From Clonostachys chloroleuca (taxonomy: Eukaryota; Ascomycota; Sordariomycetes; Hypocreales; Bionectriaceae), in the NCBI GenBank assembly GCA_037952775.1, contig JBANAY010000003.1, positions 3,100,001 through 3,164,000 of the forward strand: a DNA stretch of 64,000 nucleotides, read 5' to 3'. Shown piece after piece: positions 12,015 to 24,841 of this stretch (position 1 is its first letter; each line of letters starts with the position of its first letter). Under the pieces are notes generated by a model. That model was not told where the DNA came from. It saw nothing but the letters and a program-made list of their open reading frames with translations, and did not search any database. The position numbers were made by a program, and so were the translations under genes.

Positions 12015-14112
12015 AAAACGGCCCAAGCAGACGACCGAAGAACCGGCTGATTATTTCCCGGCCATTTTCTGTGTTGCCTCCTTCGCCAAAAAAACCATGC
12101 AGAAAATTTAACCCAAAACCTTGCAGATTATTTGGTGTCGCATATTGGCCGGTGGCGAAAACTTGGTCGATGCGTTTCTTGTTCATCTCATCTCTTCGGT
12201 GCCGGGAGGCACAGCAATGGACCAGGTCCCAGCTGTACCCCACGGTGAGGCGAGAATGGTCTGAAACTTTGAGATTTGCGATGCGGGAAACGTTGAAAGA
12301 GAGAAAAAAAAAACAGGCTTCAAAGTGTCGCTTGGTCCTGAACCCAGGAAACACAGCCCAATGCACGATGGGCTCTCCGCCGCAGTCTTAAAATACACCA
12401 GACCCAGGCAGCCAGAGAGAGAGCTGCCACTTGCTCAGCGTATAGGCAAGGCAGCTGCGTGACGGGGGACCCCTGCCCTGCGCAGATCTCTGTAAGGTGA
12501 ATTGTTGTATTACTCAACCAGAAACCCTCTGGCTCTAGAACGTATGAGGACTAGAGCGGTGGCTGCCATGCATGGCACCAAAATATTAGCTTCCCGGGAT
12601 CTGGGGACAGGGCGAGGGTTGGCAGCGGTCGCCCATTGGCTGACGTCCATGTGGTTGCGCCTCCCGCCCCTTCTGTCTGGCTGGACCAGTTGTGGGGTAA
12701 GAAGGAGGGGGCGTGCACGAATGCAATGCAGGAGTGAGCCGACATGCACGATTGATATTACTACTTGTTCACATGGGATCTGGCTGAGATGGCCCCCATG
12801 TGCTGCGACCGGGGTGGGATGGCCCATATCAAATTTCCCTCTCTTGCCTTGCCATGGCCGCTCTTCTTACATGTGAGCAAAAAGTGGACGATTAGGTAAG
12901 TTGCGCTCTCCTCGCGCTGCTGCCCTTTCTGTCTCATCGGGCTCGCGTGGTGTCTCCCCATCTGTACATTTTCTTCGGAAAGCCGCCACGGTTGCTCGAT
13001 GTCGGGGTGGTTTCACCATGAGCCTAATTAAATTGCGGTCGTTATACCGCTCATAATGCAAGTGATGGACTTCCCGATTGGGGATTATTTTCAGGTGACG
13101 ATCGAAATAAGCAGTGACGCTGCGAGGCACGACGCCGCAGGTGCAGTCTTGAAGAGACGTAGGCATGATGGAGAAAGCAGACGAAGGGTCTTTTGGTCTG
13201 GAGAAACGTGCTGTGCAATGTGCAATAGAGTTGATTGTGTCACCAACAGACATCTGGCTGTGCTCACGTGCGATTTATGCATGTGTGCATCTCCGCGCGT
13301 GGCTTGCATAAAGTGTCGTGGTGGTTGCCAACCTCTCACCCCGCCAAGTAGAGCTGCACAGCCTTACGAGAAAGCTCGCTCTCTCTCACGCGACAGCCGC
13401 ATCAGAGCCACTCGGCGCTTTATCAAAGGGTGGCGGAAAAGGCCTCACTCTGGCTTCATTTCGCCCCTTCTCTCATCCCCGAATCTCGCTCTCTGCCGAA
13501 TACAATCCAAGCCGGCCACTGACCTTTTTTGTTGCAAGGCTGGGCTCGCCGGCAAGGCCGTCCGGGCTGGTCCCCTCACCCTCCCCCCGGCCCATGACAC
13601 CGTTGCAGCCAATCTTCCGAGTGCCGGGCCTGCATGACCGGGACCTGTCCTCTTCCCCTTTCCCTTTCTTCTTTTGATTACCGTTGCGACGAAATTTTGT
13701 TCTGGAAGGGGTTGGTTTCTGCGGCGAGGGTTGCATTCTGCCCGTGCCCGCCTGCCCGCTGACCAGCACTCTTGCTTCGTCTGAAACTGGCGCCCATGCA
13801 GGCCGATTTGGTAGCTGGACGGCAAGCCACCTACCTACTTCAGACATTGAGATCGTGGCTCGACTTTTTCGGCATCTTGGTTGCTCTTTGGGTGGGCTTT
13901 GCCTTTGCCTTTGCATTTGCATCGGCAACTCTCACCTGCGCTGCGCGGTGCCTGCCTCAGATTGGCGCCAGTCCCCGGGGTGGAGGATAAGGCACGGAAA
14001 TAGCGCAACTACTTACTCTCCCGGTCTCACCACACACTCGCTCACGCTGGGCACACCACCACGACATCTTTAGTCGGACACGGCCACACAGCAGCCACTC
14101 GGTTAATAAATA

Positions 14113-14138
14113 GTGTGTGTGTGTGTGTGTGTGTGTGT
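14113..14138. repeat. GT dinucleotide microsatellite
   Basis: About 13 perfect GT units in the gene-poor region. No flanking gene. Confidence 0.95.
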
Positions 14139-17100
14139 GGGAGTGGTAGGGCAGAAGGGGAGACGTCATCTGGTGTGCTCATCAAAGGCTCACGAGGAGC
14201 TAGATTTTTTTATGCCCTGTTTCGGATGCGAGATACCTGCACGGAGGAAATGGGAGCGTCGCTCTATCTGGCGGCCTCGCCAGTAGCCCTACCTATGTCT
14301 GACCTCATCGATCTCGCAAATTGAGAAATGTCACCAGCGGGGAATGTGATGCTGCGGGGATTTTTACCCCCATCTACGGAATGTGAATATGTCAGATTTT
14401 GAAGAACGGAAAAAAAAAAAGGTAAAATTATAAGAATAAAATTGAATCAAAGTCAGAATTATATTGAGATTTGAGCGGCGCTGCCAGAGCCGTGGAGTGC
14501 TCAGCCTCTGTTCTGTATGTAAAAACAGACGCGCGCTTACATAGTTTAAGTGGTTAGGTAAGAGCAGTGCGCGTGGGAAAAAAAGAAAAAGAAGAGATGA
14601 TTCAGGAGTTTGCTGGGCGCACGTGCCAGCGTGTGTTTTGGGCTGGTGATGCGTGAATGGCTCGTGCGGCCGGGGAGCATAGCATGAGGTGAGAAACAGG
14701 GTATTAACGGACGAAGGCGCACCAGAAACGGGCATTTGTTGACATTGCTGCCGTTTCGAGACTGGTCTGTTGGCCTGGGTAAGGGCTGGCCAGTCAGACA
14801 TGAGTCGGTTGACGTAGAAGGAAAAGCGTACGAAGGCAGCCTTACCAGGTTGCCCTTACAAGTGATTACATTGAGTGTTGAACCCTGCCAGGGGCGTAGC
14901 TACTCAACCGAGGGTGAGAGAGTAAGAGAGAGAAGAAGAAGAAGAAGAGGGAACTCCCGAGTGGTGAGGAGCTTTGGTGTTTCTGGGGCTGAAGGTTTCA
15001 AGACTGGCGCAGAACGGTTGAGTAGATCATTTAGAGCCTTGCGTCCCCGAACGCATGGTTTGAATCTATTCCCGTCTCTTTGACGAGCAGAGTTGCGGTT
15101 CATCGCGGAGTAGTAGTAAGTCTTGACTGCTGAATCCAGTGGGGAATGGGAGGGGGTGTGTCTTGACGAGCGATTGACAGGGGTTGCCTACTGAGCGACA
15201 GGGGAAGCGATCCTAAATACGTCGACGACTTGCAGAGGTACAAGCTGTCTGGGCTCGAGCCATGTACCTGCTTGTACCTCCTACGTCTCTGAGAACACTC
15301 TGGCACAGTGGCCAGAGTAGGGCTCCGGCACAGCTCAGCTGGCACTGCTTCAGCATCCGATCGCCTCAAGCATCTCCAGCTGAGGCTTCACATCAGAGCA
15401 CTAACCGATCTGTCGTGGCGATTTTTCCATCGTGGCAAACGGCACCTAGCGGGCGATCTACGGTTTCTGCTTCTACGTGCCTCTTCTCTACATGAACTGC
15501 ATTCTCGTAACCCAACTACACTCAATTGTTACCCTTTGTTCGCTGGCTGCTGGTACCTCAATCCGTAAAGCTCGCCAGTGCATTGCTGCCAAATTTATCA
15601 TAGGTGGTGAGGCCAGAATAGCAGCAGCCAGGAATTTGGGCTCTTGTGGGGGCAGACGGACCCGAGGGATCGCTGGTCCAAGCAGCAGCACTCAGCTGTC
15701 TGACTGTCCACCAAATGCGCTCTGTAGCCTTACTAAGTGGTTAAACATAGTCTTTCGAGGCTCGAATGACTGTCTGTGCCTACCTTACTGTCATGTAACA
15801 GTGTTCGGTCGGGAGCTGCTTGTGCAACACACCGTAGAGTGAATCGAAGCCTCCAAAAGAGGGTCCGTTTCCCTGCTCGCCGTGGGAGGGGTGCGCATCG
15901 CAAAGATGCCGGTTCATACGAATGGTGATATGATATGATGGGGTGTGTGTTTGCTGTGCAGATGTTGATGGTGTGTTTGTGGTGTGTGGGCTCATCTGGG
16001 GATCTTGCCATTGTGCTGGTCCCCACCCTGTTAGTTGGTAGCTATTTTTTCCGCATCGTTTCATGTTTTTAGCACGGAAAAAAAAAACAAGTAAGACTTC
16101 CATACTAATATGCTTAGGCAGATCCTGGTGCTGGCTGCGAGCCAATTGGCAGGAGGCACTGCCCGCTCCCCAGAGCTCCGGGAAGGATGGGGCACAGCAG
16201 CTCCGTGCCGGCTTCAATTGAGGCATCGAGAAAGGCCCGTAGTCCGGAATGCTGGCCGATTGAACCTTTCCATACTGAAAGAAAAAAGAGATAGAATCCT
16301 TGCTTCAAGATATCGTGTCATTTGCTACCTTGCTCAAGTGTTTTCAAGAGTGTGCACCGGCGAATTTGGTTGACATAGGCTCAGCGGCCGGCCTCTGTTG
16401 ACGTGTGCCCGAATCGGACGTTATTCTATGCATGGATCTCCAGATCTCAAAATGCGCAAAAATAGAACACATAGAGATAGATGGCAATGAGTAAGAACTC
16501 TCTTCGCCCTTTGGCGAACGGGAGATGGGCGACGGTAGGCAGAGGCGTTGCACCCGGGGTTTAGACAAGGTGTCCGGTCTGCTGAGGCTGCGACAAGTCA
16601 TCACGACCAGCTTCAGGTTCAGCATCAGTAATACTGCACCAACACCGGCGCACCTGTAGTGCAACCGACTTACTACCTCACCGCCGTCCGAACTAGGTCT
16701 GCCAGAGGCTTGAAACACAACAAAGCAAACGGCCATCTCTGTACCCGAACCCACCAGGCTGGTACGAGTGGACATCAGCCAGTCCAAGGAAGGCTAGAGC
16801 CAGATAAATAAGGCAAGAGGCATGGGGGTCGGGATGCGGGTGAGCTGTCTTGATCGGGACATTCGCTGCAGTTTTTAGCCCTCGGCCCCGGTTTGGGGCT
16901 GTGGCTGCGGCCCTAAATGATGCTAAAGATACTGGCACCCAGGCCAGGTACCTGCCTTAGCGAACGTAATAGTGGGGGCACGCGGCGGTCTCCCGCCAAA
17001 CAGCGACCTTAGCTAAGCTTCTCTCCCATGCCGTTGCGGAGAAAATGGTATTTTTATCTCAGCTGCCAGGCCGGGGCTGCCATTGGCCCGTTTCCTTCGC

Positions 17101-20100
17101 ATTGAGACACCCCCTTGGCATTTCTCGGAGTAAGGCACAAGAGATTACCTATGTCATTTTAGTAAGTCTGTCATTCTCAACCGGTTTGGCAACGCCTGGG
17201 AGAGCAAGTGAGATAGAGTAATGTCGAGGTGAGCAGGAGGCCTTACCTTGGCCCTTACCGACACCCTCCCCGTGCCTGGCCCTTCGGACGGAGTCCCTGC
17301 ATCAAACTCAAGCCCACCCTCCCACCTCCGCGGGACCGCCGCTCAACGGCTGCTTGCAGCCCGACCAGCCCTCGACGACGGACGGAGCTCGATGACGGTG
17401 TGCTATATTCAGATCCCGGCTGTCGTCTGCCTTATGGATAGGCTCGCGGACGGATCCTTGCCCGCTTCCCATTATACACACAGATAGTCATCCACACACA
17501 AGTTTAGATCTTGCATGCTGGGATCCGTGTCCTACCCGCACGCCGGCCGGTTAGATCACCACATCCTCCCTCCCGTCTGCAACACCCGGGCGTGCATGGC
17601 TGCGTATGAGTGTGTCCCCATATGTGCTTGTCGTGTGTGTGTGGTTCTCGAGGCTGTTGGTTTAGTCTGCCCAGCTGGGCCTGCCGCTCTTACTAGACGA
17701 AGACTGTTTTACGTGGGAAAGGTATTCCACGTTGGGCCAGCTGCTTGGGGCTGATGACGACGTACATGCCAGAATGCTGCACGCATGACATGACACAATG
17801 TGATTCCCCCGCCTCACAACATAACGGCGACAAGCGAGCGAGGAGATCCTGCATCACGTTTCAAACAAATTCCCGTGTCTCATCTAGATCTATATACTAT
17901 CGCGAAGCCAAAACAGATCCGCCTTCAAATGGGAGACACCTCCTGCCCACGGCGTTCTGCTGATGGCTTCCAGGGCTGCATCGCCGTTGGGTCAAGGTGA
18001 TAGCTTATTCGCCCGGGGAAAAAATGCTGCCAACGGCGGAGAGAAGCGTCATCCGTGGATGGGGCCAGTTCCGAGGGGCCATGGATGGCTGCCAAAAATA
18101 GACCAGCCCTAACGAACGATTACCTCAACGTGCTTATTTTCCTAATGCGGTAATTGAGGACCACGATAGGGCTTCACTCTAGGATGAAATGTAAACAAAC
18201 AAACATTTCGTCGCTACCAGGACGCATTCGAGCAGCAATTGGGATCTGAATCCAAAAGTTACATTCCAGGTGTATTCATCGTCTTGGACAGCGAATACAC
18301 ATAGATTATTCCGACTACTATACGATAAGCGACGTGTAACGAGACATCCTCGACACTCCGACAAACAAAAAGACCCGCGAATTGAATCTCCAACGCGTTC
18401 GATCCGCGATGAACGCGTCGAATAATTCAGGCTATTCTCCGATCTCACGAACGCCTACCCTTGGATCGGGTTGCGAATAGCCGCGTCGATATTTGGCTCG
18501 GTTCAAAGTTCCAAAAGAGGCGTCATTCTGGCATCCCCAGCAGCTAGCGAGCCCGCGAGACCGCTAAAGACGGGCATCTTCACTGTTGGGGCATAACCCG
18601 CTCCTAGCAGTCCGGGTTAATTATAGTAGGGAATTACTGTGATGATGACTGGCCGGGCCTCGTTAGCTTGCTTATAAGCGTAATATCCGACTTGGACAAG
18701 TGACCAGTTGAGTCCTAGATCGTCCGAGTCCACTCTCTAGCGCTCCAGCCAATGAATATCCCCGTTGTGGCTGGTTCTCACATTGCGCCAAGCCGGGCTC
18801 AACCATCTGAGGAAGTGTCTATTCTCGTAGCTCGCCAGCGTGCATTTTGCGAGCCACCGGCCCACCAAGTTCATGTGGTCATCGGGGAATCTTTTAATGT
18901 TCTGTGGCTGGGAGGTTCCCCGGACTCAAGTATTTGGAGAGTTGCTCGATGAGGATATCCCCGGTGCCTGAACGACGATGCCGGGTCCGCTTGAATAGCC
19001 TCGACTACTGTGCAGACACCTGCATTGAAGGGCTGCGGAGGAATAAATGAACCAGGGGGGCTTGGAGAAAATCAGCATAACAGCGCCCTGGTCACCATTG
19101 CTGATATGTAATTCCAACTCATCGTACTTTAATCCCTGTTGGTGGAGACCCCTGAGCTCCAAGCGAAGCGAAGCCATTATTCCCAATCTCCTGGGAAGGC
19201 ATGCTTGGTGAATGTTCATAATTAGGAATTCCACCGCATGTTCTACCGGAGAGAGAGCTCACTAACTGCTGATAATTTGGGTCTCTTCTAGGGCGTAAGC
19301 TGATGCAGTCCATCGCGGGGAATCTAGCAGTTCCATGGCACTACGGGGATGGGGCCAGAACACTCGAACACAAATGACTATGTAATTCGACAAAATCGTC
19401 AAAGAATGAACCATTGAATCGTAGAAAGTCTAGCTTGTTGACGAATTATGGCTTTGTGTCGTTGGCAAATACTTGCAGCGCAGGCTTTCCGCCTACTTAT
19501 GCAAGAAGTGCATTGTGAAAAGGAGAGAGTTGCGGCATGAAAAAAGCAATCATCTTGAAGCGAGCTTGCTTACATTTATCATTCCGCCAATCTTCTGTAT
19601 GCGATCAATACTTGGCTAAGATGTTAAGCGTGCAGCCAGTTGATTTGTTCAGTGCCTGCTGAGTAAGTGCATCACCACTGAAGGGATAGAAGGTTGGAGG
19701 TCATCTTCACAACCACGCGAAGAATTGTATTCTAGACTGACGGTCAAGGTCATATCGAAAGTGGAACAAGCCCGAATATGCCATTACAACCGTCCCATCC
19801 TCTTGGGTAAATGTGTCATTTGAAAACTTGAGGCCTGAGTTAGCCCCTCGCATCGGGGTACACAACAAACTTTTGCGAGCCTAATCTTCAACAGGCATTC
19901 TTCTCGGCCTAACAGCATAAATTTGGAATGAGAAATGAGACTGTCTGGACCTGAGTCCTTGGGTTTCTCGGGGAAAACTCGTTAACGCCATGTATCGGAA
20001 GGTAAAGCTTGGAATTTTTCACTGGTGACAATGACACCTTCAGTCACGATGATGCTCTACACACATATCGAGAAAGCGAAAGAACACCACCGCGATACTA

Positions 20101-20910
20101 AAACAAGCGCGAAATTTCCATTATTGGAAATTGGGAGTCGATTTGAGATTTTGCTCTAACGAAGCATATTTGCGTGCTGAGGCAAAATTCCACTCCACGA
20201 TCAGGATTCCTTGGTGAACGTCCTCTAGCGGTAATCCTGAGCAAGGATCGATCGAATTTACAACTTTATCGGTTTCCAAACGACGGAGCAGAGCTTGATC
20301 GACGCATTCGAGAGTATATAATGGCAGTGGAAATCGGAACCTTGGTCAAATTTGTGGTCTATAGCGCTAGCCGAAATGTCACATTCGAGGTTTCTGTTCA
20401 GTTTTGAACATGAACACTCGGCGAGAACTGGCTGATCAGAAGAGGATACACGAAAACAAGCTTGTTTTGGGTTTCGCTTTCGACTGTGGCGGCGATACTA
20501 TATGTCCTGGGAGGTAGGTGGTTCGGCTGCGATTCAGAGTAGAGCTGCCTAGTTTGGCAGAGCTATGAACGCTTGTGCGAACTCAAGGATGGCACGATTG
20601 ATCTTGGGCATACCGTGAGCATTTGCCCCTGATAGTTTTGTCTCTCTATTTGCATTGCTCGCGGCTTAGAAATGGGATTCGGGAAGGTCGATTGCTGGCT
20701 TTGTCAAGCAGACTTCCACCACATACTGTGTTAAGCGGCACTGGGGTATATTAAGTAGGCATGCAAAAATGAGTAAAAATGCGTGATGACTACCTATGAT
20801 TTCTAGCGATAATTAACTGAGGCGGAGGAGGGGTGGTTCTGTCTATTCTTTCAATGTACAACAAGTCATTACTTATACTCTCAAGACTAATATTCCAGAA
20901 TATGAACCCC

Positions 20911-22199
20911 TCAGACAACCAAGGCGTCCTGGATAGGAATTCCCCAATACCAGCTGGCTCCAGCCATAGCACCAACGCTCATAATAACCGCCATGAGAAA
21001 GTTCACGTCGTTGTTGTCAAGCAAATCCCACCCGTTCTCTACTACGCGCGACGGCTTCTCGTCCCCGAAGCTGGGCTTGCGATGCTTGTTCTTGGCGCTG
21101 TACTTGCCGACTGTCTCGTCCTCATCCTCATCCTCGACTGTCACGGCCTGAGCCTTCTTGGCGGACTTGGCACCTGCTTCCTTGAAGACGGCTTCCCTAG
21201 CGGCCGCCCTGGCAGATGACTCGGAGTCGGGACTAGCCAAAACTCGGAGACCGCCCTCGCCCTCAACAATCTTGCCGGACCGGACGTCCTTGACAGACTG
21301 CTGGAAGAGACCTCCGAGGATGGAGTCGAGGACGCTTCCGAGTAGTCCCCAGATCACCATGCCGCCCATGAAGACCCGGCGCTCGTTCGTAAGCCAAGGA
21401 CGGCCTCCGCCGGGAGCACCCTCCGTAGCTTCACTGCACATGGGCAAAAGTAGAACCGTAGCGGTGACGATGATCATCGACCCAAAAAGCCCCGCCACCA
21501 GGCCCACGAAGCTGACTCCGCCGTTCGTACCCCGGGGAACCTTTCGCAGGTTCCAGGACGTGATCAGGCGAGGCTCTCCCTTGGACAGGATGCCGAGCTC
21601 CGAGCTGAATGTATCGGCAGCGACGGCTGCGTAGTTGGCGATGATGCCGATCACGAGGAGGTCGCCACCCCACGAGTAGCACAAGGTCCCGACGGGAGCC
21701 GGGGCATTCGGGTCTGCGAGGGCAGCTTGTCGGGAGCGAAGCTGGTATCCGTGTGCGATCGATAGGATGGAAGCGACGAGAGAGTTGGCAAGGACTGGAG
21801 AAGAAGGCAATAGTTAGCAACAAGACTACAGGTTCGAAGCTCTTCCCGAGCCAACCGATTGATGCAATAAGTACCTTGGATATGAGTCCTAGGGCCCTCG
21901 CCGCCTGAAGAGCCCTTGGAGTGCAAGGTCAGCTTGGCCTTGATATCTTCTTTGACCTGTAGATTGGTAGATTAGCAACAAGGCACTTCTTCGGGAACGC
22001 GGGGTGCTCGTACATGGGTGGCACGGGTTCCGGCGAGGAAGAAGACGCAGAGAAGAGCGAATGGCAAGTTCCAAGGGTGATATGCGTGAGCGATTGCCGT
22101 GAGCGTCGCGGCGATTTGCCCCGCGAGTGTTAGAGAGTTCTTGGACCTGGCCCTGACGATCAGAGCTATGGTCGCTGGGATAGCGATGATGGGCTTCAT
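20911..22199 (-). CDS. DUF92 / TMEM19-like integral membrane protein
   Basis: Three exons on the minus strand: 22199-22014, 21956-21875 and 21794-20911, all GT-AG, 1152 bases and 383 residues. The N-terminus is hydrophobic with several membrane segments. The third exon has the DUF92/TMEM19 signature: ANYAAVAADTFSSELG followed by a proline-containing strand, then VPRGTNGGVS and a glycine-rich membrane segment. A hydrophilic loop rich in Glu, Asp and Lys (roughly residues 255-330, with a DEDEDE run) precedes a last membrane helix (about 353-371) near the C-terminus. Family members are widespread in bacteria, plants and animals; plant members act in chloroplasts, while the fungal role is not established to my knowledge. 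A palindromic bZIP-type site lies about 170 bases upstream of the start. Confidence 0.88.
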
Positions 22200-22686
22200 G
22201 ATGGCATCTGCCGCTTCGCTTCTTCGATGGGGATATTTGTTTGGGACCCGGCCGAGTACGAGAGAAGCTTAAAATGGCCCTGGCGGTACTCCGGAGTATG
22301 TGCTCTTGCCAGATTTTCCCGATCAGAAAGGTTCCCCACGGGAATTGATCATGATGATTGCGGTTGGTGCTGACGTCAGCACATCCGGAATTCGGCTGGA
22401 TTAACAAGGGATAATGGAAGGAGCATCATAGCTCTCTAGTAGAGGAAACTCCATTTGGAAAAGCTTCACTTAATGAATATTGCAATTGCTACGTAGACCT
22501 CGATTTGTGAAATGATGAAGAACCCCATTGATTCAGATACTGCCGCCAGAAACTCGAAACGCCAGATTATATCCAGACACTGAATCGCCATGCACTTGCT
22601 CCTTGCAGTTGCACAATACCCATAGCTTCAAACCTTTTGCACATATACACATTAAAAGAAAAACACTCCTGCGCCGTCTCCCATCC
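22200..22686. other. Promoter of the DUF92 gene and 3' end of the next gene
   Basis: Contains the likely promoter of the minus-strand gene starting at 22199, with a perfect CRE-type palindrome at 22367-22382, and the 3' untranslated end of the minus-strand gene ending at 22687. No other gene. Confidence 0.6.
22367..22382. promoter_or_regulatory. Perfect 16-bp palindrome with CRE core TGACGTCA
   Basis: GTGCTGACGTCAGCAC is fully self-complementary and contains the CRE octamer bound by ATF/CREB-type bZIP factors. It lies about 170 bases upstream of the DUF92/TMEM19-like start codon. Function is inferred from the motif and position only. Confidence 0.55.
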
Positions 22687-24841
22687 TTACTGGGGAGGTA
22701 CCGTGATCAATGTCTCCAGCTCCCAGGGACTAAGCGTGCTTCGCCGTCTCGATGCAACCTTACTCTTCCTCCTCTCTCGCTTCTCAACCTTGAGCTCCTG
22801 TCTCGGAGCTTGTGCTGCTGGGTCCTGCTTCACCGGATCCACGTTCTCTGTCTCTGACTTCTTATTTTCAGAGCTGCTCGTCTCAAGGACGGTGGACGTC
22901 GGCCTTTGGACTCCTCGTGCGCCGCGGACTGCCTTGAGCTTTGCGCGAACACGGGCGGCATCGGCCTCCTTCTCGGATGCTGCTAGCTTAGCTGCAATAT
23001 TCGCCATGGTCAGTGGGCTTTGCTGCGCGCCCGCTTCGGCGTTTCGAGGTAGAGGGAGCCGTGAGATCCCACGCCGGGGAGTCTTCGCCGAGAGATTCTC
23101 TGCTCCCTGTCTGTCCGATCCTCTCGAGGATGAACCTGTAGAGTCACTGTTCTCCTGCGTTGCATCTTCTTCCAGTTTTCCTAGCAGAGCGTCGTCCAGA
23201 GAAGTCCGTACAGGAGATCGTTGTGACTTTTCTTGCTCTTCGTCCTTGATCGGTGTCTTTTTCACGCGTTTATCACGGTGACTAGTTTGCTCTTGTTCCA
23301 GATCCCAAGTGTTCTCTTCCGCGATAGTAGTGAAGTCGCCTGGCTTTTCCCTGGTCTTCCTGGCCGGATTCCCCCTATTCCCAGCTGATGGAGAATTCCT
23401 CAAGGGACTGAGACGTGGCGGCTCTGGGATAGGCGGGGAATCTGGCGAGGCCTCCCTCCAAGAAGGCATCGCCACTGATTGTTGCAAGATCTCAACGTTT
23501 GGCTCCTCTTCGTCGTAGTCCTCGTAGAAGTCATCCTCCTCCAGGTCGTCCTCGCTCAAGTCGTCCGCTTGCACATCTTCCTGACCTTGTTCCATCGGAT
23601 CAGGTACCCCATTCCGATAGGGGGTCGGAGACTGCTGCGCATGATAAACCTCCCGCACCTCCTCTGGCTCGCCCTGCTCTTCCTCCTGCTCCTCCGCTAC
23701 AGCAGACAGCCCGAACCCTCCATGTCTGGTCTCCGCGACGTTTTTCACGCGAACAGGGCTCAGTCGCAGACCCATCTTCAGTTCTTCATCGCAAACAGGT
23801 CGCCCGCTGGCAGCCATTCGCTTACGCCAGCTCTCGATCAAGTGAACAGCCTCAGTCCATCTGCTCTCCATCTTCACCCAGCCATCCTTCAACCGGTTGA
23901 TTTCTTCCTCTCGTATCTCCACCTCCTCGATTGGAACAAAAGACGGATTCGACAATATGGTTTTCATATGTTCGAGCACCGAGTCCAGCTCAGGAGCCAT
24001 GTCTTCCCAACCTTGGGCCCTCGTAACATGCCCGTCGGCCTGCCCATTTTCCCATCCACTCATTTCCCGCAGACGCCCCATCGCCTTCCTCATAGCTCCC
24101 AGGATCTGTTCATTCTCTTCGCTCAGATTCTGCGCCAAATCGGCAAGAAACGCGTTGGTCTCGCTGCGAAGAGAGTATCCTTCACCCGCGGCAGCCACAT
24201 TCCTCGTAGTCGTGTCCGCCCCAAAGTCGCCCGTCACGGTGATCGTGGTGATGGCCGAGTTCGTCCTAGAACCGCGAGCCCGCCCAGCCTCCCCGACCTG
24301 CTTCTTGAGCGTCTCGATCTGCCGGTCGCGTCGGCGGACCTCGGTGGCGCAGGCCGTCCTCGCCTGAGCCACCAGGGCTTTCGTGCGGGCCAGTTCGTCC
24401 TTGAGCCCGCGGTTGACGGACTCTGCCGACTTGAGCTGCGTCCGCACAGAGGTCTCCGACGCCTCGGCAATGTCGAGTTTCCGCTGCGACTCGGCGCACT
24501 TCTCGCTCAGGCGGCTCACGTCGTTGGCCAGCTTGAGATTCTCGGCGCGGAGGGAGCGCATTGTCGCTGAAAGGGATTCGCGGTGTTCAGCATCGCGCTA
24601 GAGAGGAATATCAGTGCCCCGTAGACCTTTCTCGCCGACCCGTCGCAAAACAACTTACATCGCGACGCAGGATGAGATCATTGACCACACTCATGATGCG
24701 TCCCATTGTCGGTGCAATGTCGCCATCCACCCTCTCGGGGTTCGAAAAGTCAATGCTTTGGCCATCCTTGAGAAGACCCCGCGAAAGGAGCTGGTTGTTG
24801 ATGTACAGCGACGCTGTTCGCAGATTATCGGTGTCGATCAT
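22687..24841 (-). CDS. ADIP/Msd1/TINA-like spindle-pole body protein
   Basis: Two exons on the minus strand, 24841-24659 and 24597-22687 (GT-AG), giving 697 residues. Exon 1 encodes the conserved start with ASLYINNQLLSRGLL and a VNDLILRRD segment typical of the Afadin- and alpha-actinin-binding (ADIP/SSX2IP) family, whose fungal members include S. pombe Msd1 and Aspergillus TINA (a NIMA interactor). A coiled coil follows (roughly residues 60-170, e.g. LRAENLKLANDVSRL). The central part is helical with conserved Trp and Glu/Arg patches (EEEINRLKDGWVKMESRW). The last 350 residues are acidic then Ser/Thr/Pro/Lys-rich and probably disordered and phosphorylated; the end is basic. Family members anchor microtubules at the spindle pole body in mitosis, and the same role is inferred here. 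It shares strand with rrp7 and the DUF92 gene, with separate promoters. Confidence 0.8.

Larger units (their letters stand above)
10678..20910. other. 10-kb gene-poor region between convergent genes
   Basis: No frame here has a recognisable domain, good coding bias or splice pattern. The largest readings (for example 13056-13637 and 14364-14801) are GC-rich or pyrimidine-rich shadows. The region holds a 12-C run, a GT microsatellite, several A-runs and many pyrimidine-rich stretches resembling promoters or UTRs. It lies downstream of both flanking genes, so it is not an obvious promoter for either. Non-coding transcripts, decayed mobile DNA or a gene of very small exons cannot be excluded. 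Confidence 0.5.
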
